From Haloarcula nitratireducens (GTDB lineage Archaea > Halobacteriota > Halobacteria > Halobacteriales > Haloarculaceae): a stretch of 64,000 nucleotides of DNA. Shown piece after piece: positions 1 through 9,342 of the stretch (positions are counted from its first letter, which is position 1; each line of letters opens with the position of its first letter). Position numbers and translations under genes: made by a program. The notes below the pieces were generated by a model, which saw only the letters and a list, made by a program, of their open reading frames with translations, was not told the DNA's origin and searched no databases. Location of the stretch: assembly GCF_019599505.1 (NCBI RefSeq), contig NZ_RKLT01000009.1, positions 52,897 through 116,896 of the forward strand, given 5' to 3'.

Positions 1-5
1 TTAGC

Positions 6-2786
6 TCACCCGCCTCGGCGCTCGGCCAAGGCGAAAGGATACACTGGCCCGCTCCCGGCTAGGCGAAGCTCCTTTCCTGTCTCTGTCAGCGTCCACCTAG
101 ATGCGACTACATCGTCGACGAGGAGGACTGCCTTGGGGCGGACTTGGTCGGTAGTGTCGAACGCTCCTTCGACGTTCCAGCACTTTTGGTACGAGTTTGC
201 CATGTCCTTCTGTGGATGAGTGTTTTCTACCTTCTTGATACAATCGATAAACGGGATGTCCAACTGCTCTGCCAGCCGGCTGGCGAAGTCGGTGACCACT
301 CCATCCGTAGATGTCGAGGGGACGGCGGCAATCCACTTGGGTTCCGGAGACGGATTCCAATCCTCGCGGATGAACGCGGCGGCTGCCTCGACGAGATTGT
401 CGTCGAAGTGGCCGTGTTCATACTTGCCTTTCCGCACTGCTGTTCCCCAGCCGGGATCATCCCAAACGCAGAGTGTCCGACCGGCCTTCAGGCGTACTGT
501 CTCAGGAATTCGATCGCGACCGCCATTTTGCCTGTGTCTCTGCTTTCGGGGCTCGATCACGTTCCACCCTTCGCTCTGGTAGTGCTCAACTGCTTCGTGA
601 ATCAAGTCCTCATTCTGGACGGTGGTCGGGAGGAAATTGCCGTCGCAGTTCGCACACTGTCCGCACGGTTCGTCTAAATCTCCGTCGAGTTCGTTGTCGA
701 CGAACTGGGTGAGACACTCATTCGTGACAACGAATTCCTGCATCCGTTCGAGCTCTTCATAGCGCCGTTCCGTGACCTGCTCGAACCGCTCGGAGGCATA
801 CCGCCATGAGTTTGCAGTTCTCACATAGCCCTCATCCTCCCTGCTGATGGCGCCCTCCACCTGGAGGATATCGAGGCACTTGTTCAGCCGCCGCCACCTG
901 ATGTCTGTTTTCCTCAGTATCGCGCGTCGGTACAGTGGCTCATCACTTGTCTTGATCGCCGAGAGCACACTTTCGAAGTCCTCGGGCGCTGGGAATGCGT
1001 TCTCGATGAAATACTCCGCGATGTCGTCGTCTTCTTCGCCGGAGAGGAGGATAGCGTACGCCTCGTCAAGGTCTCGCCCGGCGCGACCGATTTCCTGGTA
1101 GTACCGAATGAGGTTCGGTGGACGATTGAAGTGAATGACGAAGCCGAGATCAGGCTTGTCGAACCCCATTCCAAGCGCGTTGGTTGCGACTAAGGCGTCG
1201 ACCTCGTTGTCAAGGAGCTGCTGTTCGCGCTCACGGCGGGCTTCGTCGTCGAGCCGACCGTGATACGGGAAGACGTCGAGACCTCGGTCGGTCAGCCAGT
1301 CGGCGACGTGTTCGACTTCGTTGGTAGTGAGACAGTAGATGATGCCGGAAACTGGGGTTTCGGTCACGTTCTCGGCCAGCCACGCGAGGCGCCGTTCTCG
1401 GGAGCCGAGCTCGATCGTCTGAATTTTGAGCGAGTCGCGGACGAGCGTGCCGCGAACCGGCTCTAGGTCGGGAAGTTGTGTGGTGACGTCCTCGACCACT
1501 CGGTCGTTCGCTGTCGCGGTGGTTGCAGCGACCGGGATATTGTCCGGCAACCGTTTGATGATGCGCCTGATGCGCCGGTAGTCGGGCCGGAAGTCGTGAC
1601 CCCAGTCGGAGATACAGTGGGCCTCGTCGATGACGAGCATTCCGAACCCCTGTTCCATCTCGGTGAGGACGTCCTTTCGGAATTCCGGATTCGCAAGTCG
1701 TTCGGGTGAGATGAGCAACACATCGCAGGTGCCATCGATGACCGCCTGCTTTGCCTCGTCCCACTCCTCCTCGTTGTTGGAATTGATGGTGATTGCGTTG
1801 AGGTTCAGGTGCTGATTGGCATTCAAGATTTGATTTCGCATTAGTGAGAGGAGCGGGCTGATGAGGAGAGTCGGGCCTGCACCCTGATCTCGGAACAAGC
1901 GGGTCGCGATGAAGTAGACTGAGCTTTTTCCCCAACCCGTTCGCTGAACGATAAGCAGACGCTCCTTCCCGTTAACCAGCCTGTTGATGGCCTCCCATTG
2001 CTGTGGCCGGAACTCGGCATCAGGACCGATGCTCTCTTCGAGGAGTTTCTGGGCCTGCCCCCTCGTAACGCGCGGTGACGGCTCGGAGGACATATCCCCC
2101 GGATTTGAATCCGAGTGCCGCGTTGTATGCGTGGTTTCGGTACTACGGTGGGTATGCTGTTGGAAGTGGGATTCGGACGCGAACGTCTCGCCACACTCCT
2201 CGCAAATGAGGTCTGTGTCGACGTCTTCCTCAGACGACTGTTCGTCGGAGGAGCTTCCTCGGATGTCGGCCTTAGCTTTGCGGGCGGCTGCTCTGAACTC
2301 TTCGGCCCGCTCTTTATCGAAGTAGCTCACCTCGATAAGCTCGTTGATGGAGGCATCCGCGACGGCGTCGAGATCGCGAAAACCGGCATTGTACAGCAGA
2401 AAGAGATACCGTAGCGAGTGTCCATTGAGGTGCAAGATAGACTTCTCGTCGCCGCTGCAAAACACCTCTCGGAGGGCAGTTCTTTTGGTTTCGAATGACC
2501 CACCCCGATACGCAATCTCAGCAAATGCTTCGGCGACCGTCTCTCTCGGTACCCCGCAGTTTGTAGCTATCTGGTTTTGAATCGTGTCATCGTCCCCTCG
2601 CAACTCCCTCGCTCCCTGCCGGATACAGCGTGCGATATCCGGGTTTATGGCCGAGACTTCGGCCAGTTCGTCGGCTGTCGCGTCGGCAATATCAGCAATC
2701 GTGGTAAATCCCGCCTCTCTGAGGTGCTTCGACCGAGTTGCTCCGACAGCGGGAATCTCAGTATGCGAGAATTGTGGTTCCGACAT
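6..2786 (-). CDS. RecQ-family ATP-dependent helicase with HhH, C2H2 zinc-finger and PRTase-like C-terminus
   Basis: A 926-residue 3'-5' DNA helicase of the RecQ type. Domain order as seen: an N-terminal helix-hairpin-helix-like segment (about 8-60), a second helical HhH-like region (about 110-170), a single C2H2 finger (CEECGETF...HTH, about 194-215), then the helicase core with Walker A RTGWGKSS near residue 282, the DEAH box VIDEAHCISDWGHDF near 385, and the RecQ arginine-rich motif IGRAGRD. A CGQCANC zinc cluster follows near 700. The last ~60 residues carry VLLVDDVVASRWT, resembling the PRPP-binding loop of phosphoribosyltransferases but with the usual glycine replaced. It probably unwinds DNA; the role of the PRTase-like tail is unknown. 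The ATG at 2786 gives the full HhH domain. It opens an AT-rich accessory region. The helicase call is firm; the tail call is tentative. Confidence 0.9.
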   Translation of the reverse strand: MSEPQFSHTEIPAVGATRSKHLREAGFTTIADIADATADELAEVSAINPDIARCIRQGARELRGDDDTIQNQIATNCGVPRETVAEAFAEIAYRGGSFETKRTALREVFCSGDEKSILHLNGHSLRYLFLLYNAGFRDLDAVADASINELIEVSYFDKERAEEFRAAARKAKADIRGSSSDEQSSEEDVDTDLICEECGETFASESHFQQHTHRSTETTHTTRHSDSNPGDMSSEPSPRVTRGQAQKLLEESIGPDAEFRPQQWEAINRLVNGKERLLIVQRTGWGKSSVYFIATRLFRDQGAGPTLLISPLLSLMRNQILNANQHLNLNAITINSNNEEEWDEAKQAVIDGTCDVLLISPERLANPEFRKDVLTEMEQGFGMLVIDEAHCISDWGHDFRPDYRRIRRIIKRLPDNIPVAATTATANDRVVEDVTTQLPDLEPVRGTLVRDSLKIQTIELGSRERRLAWLAENVTETPVSGIIYCLTTNEVEHVADWLTDRGLDVFPYHGRLDDEARREREQQLLDNEVDALVATNALGMGFDKPDLGFVIHFNRPPNLIRYYQEIGRAGRDLDEAYAILLSGEEDDDIAEYFIENAFPAPEDFESVLSAIKTSDEPLYRRAILRKTDIRWRRLNKCLDILQVEGAISREDEGYVRTANSWRYASERFEQVTERRYEELERMQEFVVTNECLTQFVDNELDGDLDEPCGQCANCDGNFLPTTVQNEDLIHEAVEHYQSEGWNVIEPRKQRHRQNGGRDRIPETVRLKAGRTLCVWDDPGWGTAVRKGKYEHGHFDDNLVEAAAAFIREDWNPSPEPKWIAAVPSTSTDGVVTDFASRLAEQLDIPFIDCIKKVENTHPQKDMANSYQKCWNVEGAFDTTDQVRPKAVLLVDDVVASRWTLTETGKELRLAGSGPVYPFALAERRGG

Positions 2787-3300
2787 TCTAGTTACCTCGA
2801 ATATACTTACCGGTTACATTATACTTTGTCAAATATATTTTACATATTGAAGGACAATACTAGCAGCAGGACGGGCAGACACCCCTCCTATTCAGAACCG
2901 AGAATGTGTCCATATCACGGCCGAGGCGGCGACAGTATTCGACGCCGTCACAACGGGTGTGACGGATCGAACAACAGATTTGGCTCTGCTGAACTCCTAT
3001 TTTTCGGATATGAATACAGGTGAAACGCACTAATTGCGGACTGCCCAGCGAGCACGGAGATCACGCCGAACGACATGAGAGAGTTACTCAGGAACGAGCG
3101 CCTGTGCGTTGTTGAGGTCGTTTCACCTACTGCTTCTGTGGCTTTCCTGATGTATGCGTTCCGTTCGGACCCCCTCGGGTTTCTCTGTTAGTTATTCCTT
3201 GAACGTGAACAGTCCTCAAAACTTGGGCAATCGACGAATAACAGAATGATGGAAAATAACAATATTTAAACCAATATATTTTATCATACATCTATAGTAT
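2787..3300. other. AT-rich intergenic stretch with one IS6-like end motif
   Basis: About 510 bases without a convincing gene, AT-rich at both edges. It contains GGCTCTGCTGAAC at 2982-2994, one of six related motifs in the window that resemble IS6-type terminal repeats. A 38-codon ATG frame at 3075-3191 has no supporting features. Confidence 0.5.
3262..3300 (+). promoter_or_regulatory. TATA-type promoter of the HNH gene
   Basis: AATATTTAAACC lies about 30 bases before the ATG at 3301, in a strongly AT-rich context. This spacing fits an archaeal TATA box driving a nearly leaderless transcript. No ribosome binding site is seen. Confidence 0.5.
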
Positions 3301-4380
3301 ATGAGCCACTGGACGCAGGAGGCGCAGAAATACGGGCCTAAGTGGGACAGAATCGCCTCCGATGTGCGAAAGCGTGACGATTGGACGTGCCAACGATGCG
3401 GCATCAAAAGCGGTCCACACGCTGACGACGATGGACGTGTCTTGGATGTTCACCATATCGTCTGGAAATCCCGGGGTGGTAGTGACAACAAGCAAAATCT
3501 CGTTACGCTCTGCCGCCCCTGCCACGGTGTCCAACACCCCGAGAACGAGAACTTTGATCGTCACCGCCACCGCGCGGCCCTCTATCCCGAGGACGACGCT
3601 AATGAACAGGTAGCGTTTATCAACTCGGCTAAAGAAAGCGAAACCATCGATGCCTACCTCTCGCGGCAGTCAAGCAGGAAATGCCAGCGATGCCGGAAAC
3701 TAGCTGACGATAGGAACGCTCTCCTCCTCTACCCCAACTTCACCGCATCTGACTTAGATGGGGACGCACCCGGCGAAAAATGCGCCGCGCTCTGCGAGCC
3801 TTGTGCAGGCCTCGTCCACTCCGATGACGCGGAGACAATTGACGATGACCTCCGCACCATGGGGAACGCGCCCGCTCCCCATGATCTTACCGACCGCATT
3901 GATGAAGCCGCTATCTCGGGATACTCCTCTACTCGCAAGCTTGACGCTACGCGCGAGCCCGTCAACTACAAGGAGTGGTTCCTATTCAAGAGCCCGTACC
4001 GCTACGTCCACGCTATCTGGCGGAACCTCGGAACGGTCGCATTGTTCATCGCGTTCGCTTTCGTTACGACGCGTGACCTTGAACGACTGGCCGTGTGGAT
4101 GAACGTCATGGTGCCGTTACCTGCCCCCGGCTGGGATGCGTATGATATGGGCGTCCTGATGCTTCTCGGTGCCGGAATAGGCGCGTATACAGTACGCTGG
4201 GGCATCGCGGCCCTCACGCAGCAGCTCTGGCAGCGGTTCGACCCGAAAATGGAACCACATCACTTCGAGCAGACGGTGTGGTCGCATTATCGAGTGAAGA
4301 CTGGCTTCCTGATACGCTACGTAGCGCTCCCGTATGCAGCCCTCGTCTTCGTAGCGATAGCCCTCACCGTGTTCCTATAG
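3301..4380 (+). CDS. Membrane-anchored HNH endonuclease
   Basis: A 359-residue protein. The N-terminal HNH domain has paired zinc ligands C30/C33 and C71/C74 with the catalytic-type pair H51-H52, followed by WKSRGGSDNKQNLVTLC, the standard HNH ending. A second zinc-knuckle-like unit follows (C128/C131 and C165/C168, then H173). The C-terminal third has about three hydrophobic spans (roughly 238-258, 280-305, 336-359), so the nuclease head should sit on the cytoplasmic face of the membrane. HNH proteins cut or nick DNA in restriction, homing and defence. Fusion to a multi-span membrane domain is unusual and suggests an effector or DNA-entry role, which is inference. It lies between the RecQ-like helicase and a FilR1-type regulator on the same strand as the regulator. 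Confidence 0.85.
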   Translation: MSHWTQEAQKYGPKWDRIASDVRKRDDWTCQRCGIKSGPHADDDGRVLDVHHIVWKSRGGSDNKQNLVTLCRPCHGVQHPENENFDRHRHRAALYPEDDANEQVAFINSAKESETIDAYLSRQSSRKCQRCRKLADDRNALLLYPNFTASDLDGDAPGEKCAALCEPCAGLVHSDDAETIDDDLRTMGNAPAPHDLTDRIDEAAISGYSSTRKLDATREPVNYKEWFLFKSPYRYVHAIWRNLGTVALFIAFAFVTTRDLERLAVWMNVMVPLPAPGWDAYDMGVLMLLGAGIGAYTVRWGIAALTQQLWQRFDPKMEPHHFEQTVWSHYRVKTGFLIRYVALPYAALVFVAIALTVFL

Positions 4381-4450
4381 TCGGGTCCAGATATATATCA
4401 ATTGAATAAATTTATTAACGTTCCAATCATCAGTTTGTCTACTAGATTCG

Positions 4451-5311
4451 ATGACTAAGCTCGACAATCGCTACTCTGAAGAAATCAATATCGTGGCTAA
4501 ACGCGCCGGTTTCGTGGAATATCTCTGGAATAATCCGCGACGTAAGCGTGAACTAGTTGAGGAACTTGACTACTCTCGATCCACAGTAAATCGTGCGGTT
4601 AGGGAACTGAAGGGTGCTGGATTTGTGAGAGATAAGGGTAACAGGCACGTCACTACCCTCACGGGAAAATACGCCGCAGAGCGGTATCATGCCTACATTC
4701 AGGAGAGTACCGATATTATTTCTGCACGAGAAATACTATCTCCACTCGACAACACACTTCTCTCGTCGGAATTTCTATTTGACGCCGAAACAGCCCTTCT
4801 AGCTGGCCCTGCGCCAAAACAACCAGTCGAATACCTCATTGAGGTCGCCGAAAATGCGAATACTATCTCTGCTTTTCTCCCCTCGTTATCTGATAAAAGA
4901 GAACTTGAACTTCTACTGGGACTTTGCTCTCAGCGAGGAGTGCAGCTTGGTCTGAACTTCACTAGTGAGAGTTTAGAGGAAATCGTTGATCGATACCCGG
5001 AGTTGATTCGAGGACTGTGCGATAATGAGCAGTGTACCGTCCAACAAGGCCCTACTCCCGATTTTTCTCTCTATATCATCGAAGCAGAAGAAGAAGCATC
5101 AGTTCTGATCATCGTCTACGACGAAATGCAGTCTGCTTACGGAATTCTGAAAACTAGTACAGCAACAGCCGTCAAAGAAGGGAAGGCCCTGTTACAGTCG
5201 TTCAGTGCTGGATTGACCGATGCGAGCGAAGAAATACAACAAGAGACAGTAGAACTTTCTTCGTCCCCTGTAGAATGGAATTCTCTCGTAGGAACTACTC
5301 ACGGTCCTTAG
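4451..5311 (+). CDS. Winged-helix transcriptional regulator, FilR1-type
   Basis: 286 residues. An N-terminal winged helix (about 15-75; ELVEELDYSRSTVNRAVREL is the helix-turn-helix) is followed by a ~200-residue ligand-like domain with the layout of the FilR1 middle domain found in archaeal regulators. The domain ends in a strand-rich SLYIIEAEEEASVLIIVYDE segment. It lies 70 bases after the HNH gene on the same strand but has its own AT-rich promoter region (ATATATATCA and AAATTTATTAACG at 4390-4420). It may regulate itself or neighbours; the ligand is unknown. Base composition is lower in GC than the respiratory genes further on, consistent with accessory DNA. Confidence 0.75.
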   Translation: MTKLDNRYSEEINIVAKRAGFVEYLWNNPRRKRELVEELDYSRSTVNRAVRELKGAGFVRDKGNRHVTTLTGKYAAERYHAYIQESTDIISAREILSPLDNTLLSSEFLFDAETALLAGPAPKQPVEYLIEVAENANTISAFLPSLSDKRELELLLGLCSQRGVQLGLNFTSESLEEIVDRYPELIRGLCDNEQCTVQQGPTPDFSLYIIEAEEEASVLIIVYDEMQSAYGILKTSTATAVKEGKALLQSFSAGLTDASEEIQQETVELSSSPVEWNSLVGTTHGP

Positions 5312-5789
5312 AACTCGAAGAAGAGGGTCTGGAGAGCCGTAATCCTCGTACTCCAAGGCTGAGTATTTCTGCCAACTACCAACAAGTATAACCCACCCTC
5401 GAGTGCAGTTGAGATCTGCGCTCGACAGAGCAGTACCACATGGAGTCGACCGAGAACAGTTCGTTCCAAGATTCTTATTGCTGCTTAGAAACGGGACCAA
5501 TTGGGATATCGTCTGTCTATTGTGAGTAAACAACAGCACTCCCTGTATCGGGTGAATTGCTGGTTCGATACGGATTTCTGCTCAACGCAGTACTGAAGGA
5601 AAATATCGAAGTGATTTTTGTCCTCAGTGTTTCTGCATGGTTACGGACAGAATCACGATACGTAAGTATTAGTCGTAAAAGATGAATGCTTCTTCAATTC
5701 AACTAACAGTAGCTGAACCTGAATACTTGCTTTTATGGTATCCATCAGGGAGTGACATACCGAATCACCCCTTGAGAATACATCAATCT
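5312..5789. other. Intergenic stretch
   Basis: About 480 bases after the FilR1-type gene with no coding frame I can support. A TATA-like CTTTTATGG occurs at about 5729, in the right direction for the zinc-ribbon gene downstream. Confidence 0.4.
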
Positions 5790-6179
5790 ATGAACACCAC
5801 TTCTTGTATGGGTTTATTCAAGAACCTATCTGTCGGGGGATCGCGCCCGAAGAAGGACAAGGAGACAGGCTCAATACGGTGTGGAGACTGTCGGGAAATC
5901 ATCCAGCCAGATGCGCGTCGATGTCCTAACTGTAATGCGAAGATATTCACACTACGAGGACGGGCGACTCGACGAGGTGGAGCCGTTCTCGCCTTGCTGT
6001 TCTTCGCAGGGGCTGGCGGTGGGGGAATTGGCAGTATAATTCTCCTGCTCCTTGGTCTGCTTATACTGGGAGTCGTCGGCTACTTCTACGTGAAGCGTCC
6101 CATCCACACACTTCGTCCTCCTCACCGGCCGCTGCGGCCCGAAGAACAGGCTCATCAGTCGGCTAATCAATCAGATTAG
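5790..6179 (+). CDS. Small zinc-ribbon membrane protein
   Basis: About 129 residues from the ATG at 5790. An in-frame ATG at 5682 would add 36 poorly conserved-looking residues, and another ATG is at 5808. The protein has one zinc ribbon of two CxxC knuckles (CGDC ... CPNC) and then a long glycine-rich hydrophobic span (about residues 65-100). A basic and proline-rich tail follows (KRPIHTLRPPHRPLRPEEQ). The architecture is that of small haloarchaeal zinc-ribbon membrane proteins of unknown function. It stands alone between two non-coding stretches and precedes the Hsp70-like gene on the same strand by about 390 bases. Confidence 0.6.
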   Translation: MNTTSCMGLFKNLSVGGSRPKKDKETGSIRCGDCREIIQPDARRCPNCNAKIFTLRGRATRRGGAVLALLFFAGAGGGGIGSIILLLLGLLILGVVGYFYVKRPIHTLRPPHRPLRPEEQAHQSANQSD

Positions 6180-6456
6180 TGACGTTGACTTTCACTATCC
6201 TCTATAAAAACAATAAAAAGACAATGGATTAATTCTTCTAACCGTTCATACAGAGCTACTTTGTGACGAGCGGTCGAGAGCGTATCAGGGCTTGTATGGT
6301 GGAATCATTTGACTCTGCTGAACCCCTCAGAGAGTTATAGACTCGCCCGATAGTCTGGTCTAATGGGACGAATCCAAGTTATCGGGAGACGACTGGATTG
6401 GACGTCACCTTAGTGCCATTACGCGGTGATAGGACGCTCAAGTGCCGTTAGCATAC
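6180..6456. other. Intergenic stretch with IS6-like end motif
   Basis: No gene seen. GACTCTGCTGAACCCC at 6311-6326 is a variant of the GGCTCTGTTGAA motif found at five other non-coding places in the window. Confidence 0.4.
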
Positions 6457-6472
6457 TTGTATACGTATACAA
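6457..6472. promoter_or_regulatory. Perfect 16-bp palindrome upstream of the Hsp70-like gene
   Basis: TTGTATACGTATACAA is an exact palindrome, followed at 6499-6517 by a weaker GTATAC...GTATAT pair. It lies about 95 bases before the Hsp70-like start and is a good operator candidate. The GTATAC half-site also occurs in the VapB-type operator at 54057. Confidence 0.55.
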
Positions 6473-6535
6473 TGAGTAACCAAGTAGCAGTCGTATACCG
6501 GCTGTATATGTCCGCTATCGAAAAGATTATCTAAA
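6473..6535 (+). other. Possible 20-codon leader ORF
   Basis: An ATG immediately after the palindrome opens a 20-codon frame (MSNQVAVVYRLYMSAIEKII) that stops 32 bases before the Hsp70-like ATG. It may be chance; it is recorded because it sits exactly between operator-like DNA and the gene. Confidence 0.2.
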
Positions 6536-6567
6536 CAATTAACACATATGCGATTTAGAACTATACT

Positions 6568-8115
6568 ATGGCAGACAACTGGACACTTGGGATTGACTTG
6601 GGAACAACGCGTAGCGCGATGGCTCATGTCGTAGACGAGGAGCCGAAAATCATCGAAAACAGCGAAGGGGAGAGTGTTACTCCGTCTGTCGTCCACTTGA
6701 CTGAGGACGGTGAGTCCGTTGTAGGGGAGGCGGCAGTCGACAATATGATGATGAAACCGGACCGGACAGTCCGGGAGATTAAGAAACTCATAGGGACGAA
6801 CGAAACGGTATTCCTCGGCGACGAGGAGTACAATCCCCAAGAGGTGTCTGCGCTGACTCTCCAGAAACTGGTGAACGATGCTGAAAATCGGCTTGGTGGC
6901 TCGGTGACGAACGCCGTTATCACAGTTCCAGCTTACTTTACCGACCGGCAGCGGAACGCCACGCGTGAGGCCGGCGAGCTCGTGGGCCTTGATGTGGATC
7001 GGCTGTTGCCGGAGCCGAGCGCGGCCGTCCTCGCTTATGGCCATCGCGAGCAGCAACTTGGCGAGGTCGAAAACGAGAATATTTTCGTGTACGACCTCGG
7101 TGGGGGTACCTTTGACGCGACGCTAGTTGAGGCTGAATATGAGCATAATTACATCGAAACGATCGCGACCGACGGTGACGACGTACTCGGTGGCTCCGAC
7201 TGGACGGAAGCGCTCGTCCAGTACGCCTACGACGTAATCTATGAGGACACTGGTGTCGACATTAGTCAAAACGACGAGTACATTGAGCAGCGCGGGCGAA
7301 TCTTCACGGCTGCTCAGGAGGCGAAACACGGCCTCTCCGAGCAACAGAGCGTGAACCTAACGGTTCCCTTTGTTGTTGCCGATCAGGGATACAACCTTGA
7401 TAAGGAGATTACCAGGGCGGACTTCGAAGAGATGACTGCTGATCTCCTCGCAGACACGGAGCTCCCGATGGACGATATCTTTGCACGTACGGAATATACC
7501 GTCGAAGATGTTGACAGAGTCCTTCTTATCGGCGGCTCAACGCGTATGCCACAGGTCGAAGAGTTGGTTGAAGACTATTTCGGGATAGAACCGTCGAAGA
7601 AAATTAGCCCAGACCATGCAGTTGCGCTTGGCGCATCAATTCAGGCGGCCTTCCTTGACGACGACGTTACGGGAGCCAGTATTAGCGGCAATGAGGACGA
7701 CGGCCCCAGCGGAGTTGTTCTTATTGACGTCTTGCCACGGACGATTGGAATTAAGGTACAGCCAGGGGATAAGTTCGACCCGATTGTCGAGCGAGACTCA
7801 CAGCTACCAATCACAGAGCGATCAGAGGGATATAGCGTTCAACACGCTAACCAAACCTCAGTCGCGATCGAGGTCTTCCAAGGTGAAGACGAATACGCGC
7901 CGAACAATGAGAAACTGGGCGACGCATTGCTTGAGGACATCCCACCTCGTGAGCCGGGGCAGGGGCAGCTCGCTGTCGAGTTTACTGTCAACAGCGATGG
8001 AACACTCGAACTATATGGCGAAGACATGATGAGCGGGAAAGAGGTCACCGCCGAGATCGACTCGGCACTGGACAGCAACAGTCGGGACAAGGCACAACTG
8101 CCCCCTGACGCCTGA
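6568..8115 (+). CDS. Short Hsp70 (DnaK-like) ATPase without lid
   Basis: 515 residues against about 630 for DnaK. The nucleotide-binding domain is complete: phosphate-1 GIDLGTTRSAMA near residue 8, connect-1 AVITVPAYFTDRQRNAT near 118, phosphate-2 VYDLGGGTFDATL near 173, adenosine motif VLLIGGSTRMPQVE near 313. A substrate-binding beta domain follows (VLPRTIGIKV, near 392), but the protein ends soon after it, so the alpha-helical lid is missing. It should be an ATP-driven peptide binder, possibly of narrow specificity. No GrpE is nearby. It converges on the J-like/HEAT genes across only 126 bases. The family is certain; membership of a system with those genes is inferred. Confidence 0.92.
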   Translation: MADNWTLGIDLGTTRSAMAHVVDEEPKIIENSEGESVTPSVVHLTEDGESVVGEAAVDNMMMKPDRTVREIKKLIGTNETVFLGDEEYNPQEVSALTLQKLVNDAENRLGGSVTNAVITVPAYFTDRQRNATREAGELVGLDVDRLLPEPSAAVLAYGHREQQLGEVENENIFVYDLGGGTFDATLVEAEYEHNYIETIATDGDDVLGGSDWTEALVQYAYDVIYEDTGVDISQNDEYIEQRGRIFTAAQEAKHGLSEQQSVNLTVPFVVADQGYNLDKEITRADFEEMTADLLADTELPMDDIFARTEYTVEDVDRVLLIGGSTRMPQVEELVEDYFGIEPSKKISPDHAVALGASIQAAFLDDDVTGASISGNEDDGPSGVVLIDVLPRTIGIKVQPGDKFDPIVERDSQLPITERSEGYSVQHANQTSVAIEVFQGEDEYAPNNEKLGDALLEDIPPREPGQGQLAVEFTVNSDGTLELYGEDMMSGKEVTAEIDSALDSNSRDKAQLPPDA

Positions 8116-8241
8116 GGTATCGACACCGCTGCAGCGTTCAGAGACGAACGACGCATCCGCTAACGATTTTCTGCATCGCACGTCAGGGAAACGGAAGTCC
8201 AGCCACAGGCGCAACTGATAGTCAAATGGGAGTGAAATAGA

Positions 8242-9342
8242 TCATTTCTCAGCTTCAGGAGTATCGAACAGTTCCGTAGTAGTCTCGATTGCCAGCCGCC
8301 GTGGCGTGAACGAGGCCTCGGCAACAGAAGAAACGCCATCCTCGCTCAGGTCAAGATCCGCTATTTGTGGATCATACACTTTGGCTGCCCCCAGCGGGGC
8401 GTACCGCTCTACTATCGGGAGCGTGCCGATCTGGGACGCTGTTTCCCACCCTGTTATGGCAGCGATGTCGGAGTCATCCGGAAGTGAGGCAAGGTCGTCA
8501 GCTACCAGATGCGCGCCGAGATACTGGACGAGTCGGCGACTAGTCCTGACATTCGAGTTGATGGCCCCTTCACCGTCCGACTGAACAGCCTCCATATGCT
8601 CCATTAGACCATCGTGGTCGTCGGGCGCTGGCTGGAAGACCGCCACAAGACCGACACCGTTAGTTGCGATTTCGTTAAACGTACTCGCCGACTCGATGAT
8701 CCGGTGGCGGGGGTATTGCCCAGTGTCATCATAGTATAACGAAATGGCGTCGAGCACTGTTCGCACCGTCGCTTCAATCGTCTGGTTGGTCGCCAACACT
8801 CCAATTTCGAGTCCCTGAACGGGGGTGTCATCTTGGCGCCCCCCATCGCTTGACCCGCTCGGATATACCCAGTCGGGGTCGAACTCGGGTGTGTACTGGA
8901 CCCCAGCCGGGAGATTCTCAGTCGAGAGATAACTGAAGTCGAACTCATCCGGTTGATTGAGGTCAACCTCGTCTGGTGTCAGATCGCGTTTGACCTCACG
9001 TATGGCCGACTTGTCACTGTTAGCCGTTGTGGTTAGATATTCGACGTTCGAGCCTATGAGCGGCAGGATTCTGGGCATCAATTCGGCTTCCATCCCGTCG
9101 AGTGGGATACCCTTGGAGAGCCACTTGTCCCCATCTTCGGCGCCCTTCTGTTGGGCTTGCTCGGCCGTGGCGTCGCTCTCTTCGGGTATTGTCTCCCCAT
9201 CGGCAGCCCCATGTTCTGGTGTGACCTCGTTCTCCTCAACTGCTCTGTTCGATTCAGCCTGTTCGTTTGAGGCAGCGTCGTCCGTCAATGGCGGTTCGTC
9301 GTCCGATTCCGCGTGCGAGTCTGAATTTTGATCAGATACCAT
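8242..9342 (-). CDS. Acidic protein of unknown function in the Hsp70/J-like cluster
   Basis: 366 residues and not recognised. The first ~75 residues are very acidic and low in complexity (E, D, A, Q, S), probably disordered. From about residue 75 the sequence looks folded (WLSKGIPLDGMEAELMPRILPLIG) and continues to the end without membrane spans or obvious catalytic motifs. Its ATG overlaps the stop of the 48-residue membrane ORF upstream in a TGATG junction, so the two should be translationally coupled. Its 3' end faces the 3' end of the Hsp70-like gene. It could be a substrate, adaptor or nucleotide-exchange partner for that chaperone; this is inference from position only. Confidence 0.75.
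   Translation of the reverse strand: MVSDQNSDSHAESDDEPPLTDDAASNEQAESNRAVEENEVTPEHGAADGETIPEESDATAEQAQQKGAEDGDKWLSKGIPLDGMEAELMPRILPLIGSNVEYLTTTANSDKSAIREVKRDLTPDEVDLNQPDEFDFSYLSTENLPAGVQYTPEFDPDWVYPSGSSDGGRQDDTPVQGLEIGVLATNQTIEATVRTVLDAISLYYDDTGQYPRHRIIESASTFNEIATNGVGLVAVFQPAPDDHDGLMEHMEAVQSDGEGAINSNVRTSRRLVQYLGAHLVADDLASLPDDSDIAAITGWETASQIGTLPIVERYAPLGAAKVYDPQIADLDLSEDGVSSVAEASFTPRRLAIETTTELFDTPEAEK

Noticed and set aside
3075..3191. 38-codon ATG frame
   Set aside because: No promoter, coupling or recognisable feature; expected by chance.
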